From Nautilus pompilius (Eukaryota; Mollusca; Cephalopoda; Nautilida; Nautilidae), in assembly GCA_018389105.1 (NCBI GenBank), contig JACATO010002186.1, forward strand, positions 1,936,501-2,000,500: a stretch of 64,000 bases of DNA. Direction: 5' to 3'. Positions 58,801-64,000 of this stretch are shown here, piece after piece. The position numbers and the translations under genes were made by a program. Under the pieces are notes generated by a model, which did no database searches, was not told the origin of the DNA, and saw only the letters and a program-made list of their open reading frames with translations. How positions within the stretch are numbered: the stretch's first letter is position 1; each line of letters starts with the position of its first letter.

Positions 58801-61800
58801 ATGATGCACAACACCTTGGTAGTTGAAGAAAACAGTCAGCATCACCTTGATTTTGCTTCAGACCTAACGTGCTCTTTTGGGCCTTGGCAATGTTGGGTGC
58901 TTCCACTGGGATGACTCAGTTTTGATTTCTGGGTCGTACCCGTACACTCACGTCTCATCTCCAGTTATCACGGTATTCTGGAACTCAGGATCCCTGTTGG
59001 CAGTCTCCAGCAGGTCCTGCGCAACCTCAAGACAAAGTTGTTGTTGTTCCTGAGAAAACAGCTTGCGCACAAATTTCACTGCCATTCTCCGCAAGCCCAA
59101 ATCCTTTAAAAAATTACATGTGCAGAATCTTTACTGATCCCAACCTCGTCACCAATTTCCCACACCATCAAACGACGATCGTCCATTATCAAGGTCCGCA
59201 CTTTCTCGATAACAACTGCGTTGCAGCTTGTTGATGGCCTCCCGAAACACTGGTTACTCTCCACTGATGTGCGGCCATCTTTGAACATGTTGTACCATTC
59301 TTTTGGGTAACACCCATGGCATTGTCACCAAAAGCCTGTTGAATTTTGTGAATTGTTTCTGCTTGGGTATCTCTAAGCTTTTGGCAAAACTTGATGCAAG
59401 ATCGTTGTTCCACACGTTCTGTCATCACAGGCGAAATGAAAATGCGATGAGTAAGTAGTACAGCACCTCATACGTTGGCTGCCTGACAGCAACTGCCGCA
59501 TCCATGAAGCCCGCCAAAAACCACGCATGCACATGAAGGCATGTGGCTCCACTATACACACTTTTGTCTTCCTAACGCCATTACTTCCCACGGGAGAAAA
59601 TAAAGTCAGCTACTTTTTCGGCAGACCTCGTACATACCACTAGGCAGTGTGATGATCCATCAAGTAAAGATAGCAATTTGATTCTTTAAGGTGTTCATTA
59701 GAGAACTGATGAAGATAGTCTCTCCTTTCTTTTTTGCCCATAGTTAAAAAAATTGGCATACAACCAAAATGTTGATTCTTTGAGTTCCAACTCCCATGGT
59801 TTGATTCTTTAGGGGCATACAATATGTAGTTCTTCTGTTGCAAGATACCAGTGGTTTGGTTAAATTTCTTTGCTGTTTTTTTGTTCTTCTGACACTTGTA
59901 GATTTACCGTCTTTCTCTTTATTGTTCACATTTGTTTTCAGTACATACTTTCTAAGTTAGCTGAAAGCAATATAAAGTCTACTTATAGTTTTGCATTAAA
60001 CAAATGAACTATTTTTTTTTCTCATCCCCAGTCAGAGAATTCCAGTTTCATGTGGAATAAATTACTGCAAAGTTTGTCTTCTTTTTTAAAAGCTTTTATG
60101 TCCATGACCCTCTACCCTGTTCTCAAATATTAGGTCTACGGACATGAGTGTTTCCAAATACCAAGGTTTGAAAGCATTGCTAACAGTATCCAATAAAACC
60201 TGTTATTTACCCCAGCACATCATCTTGCTTCATCCCAGTCTCCTTTCTATGTTGTAGATGAAGCCTGCATCTGCCAACTGGGAGACTGTGTTTATTGATA
60301 CATTTAGTAAGAATCCTTTAGGATTTGCTGAAAATTACATCTTGTCATCTCGAAGGTAAGGTATACAGTGATGAATCAAATTAAGGTTTATCCTCTCAGC
60401 ATTCCTGTAAAAGGTCAGCGAAAGAACTTTAATTTTTAACAACAGATGTTGTTCTGTCTTGTGCTCTAGATATGGCAGTGATCGACACTATCAATAGCTA
60501 AACATTGATTAACAGAGATTTATGCCGTTGTCTATTCACACACAAAGGGGGTTCCATAAACCATTTTCAATCTGCTAGTGATGATGATAGTTTTCTTTAT
60601 TTGTTATTTATTTTTGGCAGTGGTTGGTTATTAGCATATAAATATTTATTAAATACTTTTCAGGTAATGGATGCTACACTGTGTATGAAGTAAAACCCAT
60701 CATTTTATTTACATTAATATTTAGACATTGAGAACACTTAGTGTGAAGAGAGAAGAGAACCTGACACTTTACTGAAAACACAAAATCTAAATATATAAAA
60801 AAAGAAGTGTAAAGTTTATTAATTGGCTTTATAAATGAGAAAATACAGGTTATAGGGGAGCATATGGATAATTGTTACAGGTGCAAGTTGTTGCAGCCCT
60901 AATTAAACATGTAGATGAGGCTATAATCAGAGTCATATACTTTGAGATTGAGGGTCAAGGTATATAACATTGATTACATGTTATCTATATATTTAACTTA
61001 TGAATTACTGGTACTGAAGCAACTTGTAACAAATAGTCCCTGTCTTCCTCATAGTAGTTGAGTAATCAATCACCTAGGCATTTATTTGAGATATGGAAGA
61101 TTTTTATAAGGAAATAGGGTTAAAGGTCAAACCTTGAACTATGCATTTAAAATTATGACAAATGGTTTATCTGAAAAAAACTGAACAAACCAAAGATGTG
61201 GTAGAACTACTTGTTAGCTAGATAGTGCCTAGTGAATAATTTAAACAATGAACTAACTATTAAAGGCTAAACTCACTTTTAATGTTTATTATGCTAATAA
61301 TGATGCAGAGATTAGTATAGAATCTTACATAATCTATTTAGAACAGATGATGATGGGTTTGAGTTGAGTCATACTATACTGGATGGATAATATCCTTAAG
61401 ATCAAAGTGTAGAGCTCATGGCTCTTTGGTGCCTGCTGACCAGTGGGTCTGGGTTTAGGGTGTGGTCAATCCCACCCCCCTCTAGATGCTCACAAAGTTC
61501 CCTGCCCACAAGGGCTGGGGCAGAGATACTTTTTGCCCTGGGCCCTGCCATCTGGCCGGGAAGGTCAGGTGCTTGTCAGACTGCAATGCAGACCAAAAGC
61601 TCTGAGGCTTCCTCTCTGAAGGTATAGGCTGGAGAAGCGATTACCTGAGACACTGCCTCTTTTACGAAATGTCAGGGCATTTTGGTCCCGAATGAAGCCA
61701 TCTCATGAAGTCAGTTTCATACAAACTGGATTTTTACACCAAACCACTGGAGCTTGCTCCAAATGAGGCTTCGGGCTCAACTCCACTCCATTCTCTTCGG

Positions 61801-64000
61801 AGATGCACATGCATTCCTGAACTTTCTCACTGAACTGCACTTGCATACACACACCCCCAAAATATCCTTAATGCTCCCACTAACAAGGCTTTACACTACA
61901 CACATTTCCAAATATATATATATATATCCTTAATGTACATCAATCATCAAATTCAGGGGTTATTTTAGTGAAAGTGTAAGAGTTAATCTGTTTCTATTGA
62001 AAACTATCTTAATGTAGTCTCAGGTACTACATTGGAGTCCTAATATAAAGATTTTTCGCCAATAAATTAAAAGTTTGTGCTATGACAATAGTCTGAGGTT
62101 AGTCCATTTACACAAACAGACACAGTAAGAGATTCAGGTAAAGATGACAACCATCTGCAGTCTGGAGAATAAATGTAGTTGGAGATCATTAGTATTGAGG
62201 GATGGTTGTTTATTTGAGGTAGCTCTTTAGATCTGTTCAGCTCCAGTTTAGATTAGAGAAGATTCAGATACACTAGGGATGTTCAAATGAAACCCATCCC
62301 AGATAACTCTATGGAAATGCCTTTTCAGCTGCATTTCAAATGGTCAAGTCAGATATATTAGGGCAGTTTGTGCAGAAATCATAGAAGGAAATTGCCATTT
62401 GAAAACATGTATTCTTAATTCTTGGGCGAGAGTCAAAATTTTCTTACAAATACATGACAATAAAAAAAAGTTTTCCATTTTGGAGGAATCTGTTTTTACT
62501 AAACTGCTTTATTTTTGTTGCATATAACTTAGCAAAGATAATGTTACCATGGCTTTGTTCTGCTACACTCAAGTACAGCATTCATATAACTTAGCGAAGA
62601 TAATGTTACCATGGCTTTGTTCTGCTACACTCAAGTACAGCATTCATATAACTTAGCGAAGATAATGTTACCATGGCTTTGTTCTGCTACACTCAAGTAC
62701 AGCATTCATATAACTTAGCGAAGATAATGTTACCATGGCTTTGTTCTGCTACACTCAAGTACAGCATTCATATAACTTAGCGAAGATAATGTTACCATGG
62801 CTTTGTTCTGCTACACTCAAGTACAGCATTCATATAGCTTAGCGAAGATAATGTTACCATGGCTTTGTTCTGCTACACCCAAATACCTGTCTATTTTATG
62901 GTCAGCAAAACATTTTGCACTTTGGTTGTATCTGTAATTATTCTTAAATGGTTTGATAAGTATGCACCTGATTTCACAGATAAACATGCTGACAGGCTGC
63001 ACATTGTATTTTTTGAAAAACTGCATACTTTCCAACTACACAAAGATCAGCAGTATGATAGCATGTTTATATAAGACTTACCTATAGCTATGACATCCAA
63101 GGAACTCAATGAACATAAACCATTAATTCTACATCTATAAGACTGAAAATCTATGGAGGATTTTGATTGGCTGCTTAGAGGGGGGGGTTTGAATTAATTT
63201 TGGCCCTTATACATTATGAATGGCCTGTGGGAGTCATGTTTATGATGTATGGCAGAGTAAGGCTGTTACAGATAGTTCTATTATTAGTAATTTTGTGTGG
63301 CACCTGTTTTTGGGTTGAGATTAAAGATGGCTGGTTTAGTTCTTTTAAAGTATACACCATGTGCCTATTTTTATTTTGGCAGCTTTAGTGATGAGGCTGG
63401 AGCTGCGATATTGGGAGACACACGGTTCTTGATCTTTGGTTATGTATTGATGATTTTATATGTGTCACTTGTCCTCGGACGCTTTAATATGCTTGAACAA
63501 AAGGTAAAGCAACAACTATTTGTTCCTTTCTAAGAATTCATGTTATATTATTAAATGGTGAAAATTATTCAGAATCTAAAAATCTATTTACTTGTTAAAT
63601 GAATATTAATGATGTTTGCAAATTAATTACTACATATAAAATTATCTGCTTGTAATTTTATTTTCAATAGTTTTTTCTTTTGAGTAAATTATTATTTTTT
63701 TTTTGTTGCTAAGATTAATCTTTCATGTTAAAATTTTTCATACCTATGTTGTCCTGAGTGAGAACAACTTCCTTGTGCCCTGTACACCATTAATTTGAAA
63801 AATGATTATTTTATCTGTGTTGCAGTTTATCTATTCTCTGCTAATTTTTTTCTGTTTTTTTTTTTAAATAATTTATTTCAAGGAAGTTTTTAACTTTACA
63901 GTTTTAAAATAACATTGATTTGAAAAAATGTTTATCTGTCTAATTTCAGTTTCCACTTGCTCTGGCAGGCATTGTCTGTATCGGTCTGGGGGTCGGCTTT
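46762..64000 (+). CDS. Patched domain-containing protein (PTCHD3/ptr/NPC1-like), 5' part; continues past window
   Basis: Member of the RND-related Patched/NPC1 family of multipass membrane proteins, which have a sterol-sensing domain and act in sterol, lipid or Hedgehog-type transport. The exact substrate cannot be told. Eight exons join in phase (960 nt, 320 codons). Residues 1-42 are a cytoplasmic N-terminus, and FIESIFYRLGVIIGTYPKLS leads into TM1 (about 45-70). A large extracellular loop follows, with N-glycosylation sequons NLTS, NLTY and NLTQ. LGGI...AATIIWIIQ precedes the sterol-sensing domain, which starts with FLIFGYVLMILYVSLVLG. The ATG at 46762 has a strong context (GCCATGG). The C-terminal two thirds lie outside the window. 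Confidence 0.88.
48515..48640 (-). pseudogene. Adenain-like cysteine protease remnant
   Basis: Minus-strand reading shows a His-Trp pair followed, after a stop codon, by acidic residues and YYFDSFGSPP. This is the arrangement seen around the catalytic His and the Asp-containing loop of C5-type proteases of Polintons and adenovirus-like elements. The catalytic Cys region is not securely recognisable. Nonfunctional. Confidence 0.5.
50209..50436 (-). pseudogene. Unidentified open fragment within the Polinton-like block
   Basis: A 75-codon open stretch, preceded in frame by a Lys/Phe/Asn-rich region with charged residues. No family recognised. Placed in the element by strand and position only. 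Confidence 0.25.
51620..52180 (+). pseudogene. Ty3/gypsy retrotransposon pol fragment
   Basis: Two gypsy-like traces lie in order on the + strand. The first is a D-x-x-L-x-x-L ... GWP segment (about 51722-51836), usual between RNase H and integrase. The second, at 52081-52140, reads GVDLMVLKGQDYLITTDTTS and matches the start of the integrase core with its first catalytic Asp. Stops separate them. No LTRs found. Confidence 0.55.
53070..53295 (-). repeat. tRNA-derived SINE
   Basis: Minus strand starts with box A-like TGGTTAGTCTACTG and box B-like AAGTTCAACTCC. The body shares a GGAGCATAG...TAGAGAGTG block (read on +) with the copy at 54480-54735. Confidence 0.6.
53831..54077 (+). CDS. PTCHD-like exon 2 (TM1)
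   Basis: Completes Arg, then LGVIIGTYPKLSVLFSIIGV (TM1), TDGTKLWVSKDAEI and a long loop to APSSLQK. Acceptor TTACAG, donor GTAGGA. Confidence 0.93.
54109..54130. repeat. (CA)11 microsatellite
   Basis: Perfect CA run, 32 bases after exon 2 of the PTCHD-like gene. Confidence 0.95.
54480..54735 (-). repeat. tRNA-derived SINE
   Basis: Minus strand begins GGCGGTCCAGTGGTTAACTT, a tRNA-like head with box A. The body matches the copy about 1.4 kb upstream. Confidence 0.6.
55222..55295 (+). CDS. PTCHD-like exon 3
   Basis: Encodes LLLAYQKTFNLTSSEDYNLT YVCQ plus two bases of Lys. Two N-glycosylation sequons. Donor GTAAGT. Confidence 0.85.
55444..55622. repeat. Palindromic MITE, copy 1
   Basis: About 175 bases that fold back on themselves along almost the full length. 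The left arm GGGGTAAGTTGTCATAGCAT matches the reverse complement of the right arm with few differences. The centre contains GACTCTCAATCTCAAA, shared with copy 2. Confidence 0.8.
56112..56681 (+). CDS. Unexplained 189-codon open frame in PTCHD-like intron 3
   Basis: This is the longest uninterrupted frame in the window and does not overlap any exon. The product is Ser/Pro/Gln-rich and non-membrane, starting MATCALWESCIIIYQDEMQP, with a low-complexity middle (SSQHH, TSSQNGETAGS) and a Cys/Phe-rich end. AATAAA lies just after the stop. I recognise no domain. It could be a retrocopy of a 3' exon, part of an unknown repeat, or chance. Confidence 0.3.
   Translation: MATCALWESCIIIYQDEMQPVGVRTKKPNNRRQDLTLIMNTCHCSILSASQFCTYLFPQIVTFCQTCLFHQPSSQHHVLQVVSIPKPSRTNLDTSDRVTSSQNGETAGSVSYSLWPNLNINYMLVLSAPPDCIHKVISLPGQDANKLVLFPYSVNSQVTSQSGYYIDKLPELSRSSIPFPVTACVCFFH
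56858..56956. mobile_element. piggyBac-type MITE (99 bp)
   Basis: Begins CCCTTTGATGAGTG and ends CACTCATCAAAAGG, an inverted repeat. TTAA flanks both sides (56854-56857 and 56957-56960), the signature target duplication of piggyBac elements. No coding capacity. Confidence 0.85.
57006..57122 (+). CDS. PTCHD-like exon 4
   Basis: Completes Lys and encodes IKGKCMIQSILELWLYDENV to INSVTV, ending with two bases of Ser. KCxxxSxLELWxYxxxxIxNLT is family-like. Confidence 0.88.
57731..57854 (+). CDS. PTCHD-like exon 5
   Basis: Completes Ser and encodes PVTFKKIDVTTLLGGIKHND to IIWIIQGGKQ. Contains the LGGI...SARAxTIxWxxQ motif of Patched-domain proteins. Confidence 0.92.
58317..59630 (-). mobile_element. 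Mariner element, copy 2
   Basis: Same family as the copy at 15278-16582. Ends CAAGGTCTGTC and CGAGGTCTGCC (inverted), with TA on both sides (58315-58316 and 59631-59632). Transposase on the minus strand. In intron 5 of the PTCHD-like gene. Confidence 0.9.
58522..59428 (-). pseudogene. Mariner transposase pseudogene, copy 2
   Basis: Starts MMTERVEQRSCIKFCQKLRD. The catalytic HHDNALAHSS block, missing in copy 1, is readable here in a shifted frame, and [19 protein letters not shown] follows. Frameshifts, including one at the end of the first helix-turn-helix, and stops make it inactive. Confidence 0.85.
60258..60355 (+). CDS. PTCHD-like exon 6
   Basis: Encodes MKPASANWETVFIDTFSKNP to ILSSR plus two bases of Ser. 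Acceptor TTGTAG, donor GTAAGG. Confidence 0.86.
60874..61030. repeat. Palindromic MITE, copy 2
   Basis: Arms GTTACAGGTGCAAGTTGTTG and GAAGCAACTTGTAAC are inverted repeats. The centre TTGAGATTGAGGGTCAA is the reverse complement of the copy 1 core. Copies 1 and 2 are therefore the same family in opposite orientation. Confidence 0.7.
61400..61880. other. GC-richer block, unexplained
   Basis: Distinctly higher in G and C than the surrounding intron, with runs such as GGGCTGGGGCAGAG and CCCACCCCCCTC. No coding similarity and no clear tRNA-like head. It may be an old repeat. Confidence 0.3.
62521..62886. repeat. 62-bp minisatellite, six copies
   Basis: Unit starts CATATAACTTAGCGAAGATA and repeats every 62 bases (62521, 62583, 62645, 62707, 62769, 62831). 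Copies 2-5 are nearly identical. Copy 1 has AGCAAAG, and the last copy is diverged and slightly short. Confidence 0.97.
63383..63503 (+). CDS. PTCHD-like exon 7 (start of sterol-sensing domain)
   Basis: Completes Ser and encodes FSDEAGAAILGDTRFLIFGY to VLGRFNMLEQK. DExGxxILGDxR...SLVLGRFNxxEQ is characteristic. Confidence 0.94.
63950..64000 (+). CDS. PTCHD-like exon 8 (cut by window end)
   Basis: 17 codons of TM3, FPLALAGIVCIGLGVGF, in phase 0 after acceptor TTTCAG. Continues beyond the window. Confidence 0.93.

Noticed and set aside
1..64000. CRISPR arrays, operons or bacterial systems
   Set aside because: The window is spliced animal DNA. The only regular array is the 62-bp minisatellite, which has no spacer structure.

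Overview
The window is animal nuclear DNA, AT-rich and intron-rich, and most likely molluscan. GT-AG introns, dispersed DNA transposons, SINEs and microsatellites show an animal genome. The mollusc assignment is inferred from protein similarity and from a nuclear mitochondrial insertion in which nad4, a tRNA-Met and 12S rRNA lie on one G/T-rich strand.

Two protein genes run head to tail on the + strand. From 298 to at least 39891 lies AQR (Aquarius/IBP160), the SF1 RNA helicase that binds introns in the spliceosome. I resolve 37 coding exons (4137 nt, 1379 codons) whose phases join without a break, and all the helicase motifs are present. One intron (29300-29830) must use a GC-AG splice pair. 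The acidic C-terminal tail expected after 39891 was not found. From 46762 to the window edge lies the 5' part of a Patched-domain (PTCHD3/ptr/NPC1-like) membrane protein. Its eight coding exons give 320 codons, and the sterol-sensing domain is cut by the window end.

The introns hold many mobile elements. In AQR these are a pogo/Tigger-like element with TA duplications (923-2739), a Tc1 element (8847-10451), a mariner (15278-16582), a complete but decayed hAT element with a perfect 8-bp duplication and a LINE fragment inside it (25151-27904), a decayed Tc1 (about 32040-32950) and a Tigger fragment (about 35300-36040). In the PTCHD gene they are a decayed Polinton/Maverick-like block with an adenain-type protease trace (about 47950-50800), a gypsy fragment (about 51620-52180), SINEs, a piggyBac-type MITE (56858-56956), two related palindromic MITEs, a second mariner (58317-59630) and a six-copy 62-bp minisatellite (62521-62886).

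Between the genes (about 44100-45700) lies a nuclear copy of mitochondrial DNA carrying decayed nad4, a tRNA-Met-like segment and 12S rRNA on the minus strand. A 189-codon open frame at 56112-56681 remains unexplained. No new functional system could be demonstrated. The most unusual items are the mitochondrial insertion, the Polinton-like remnant, the GC-AG intron and the orphan ORF.
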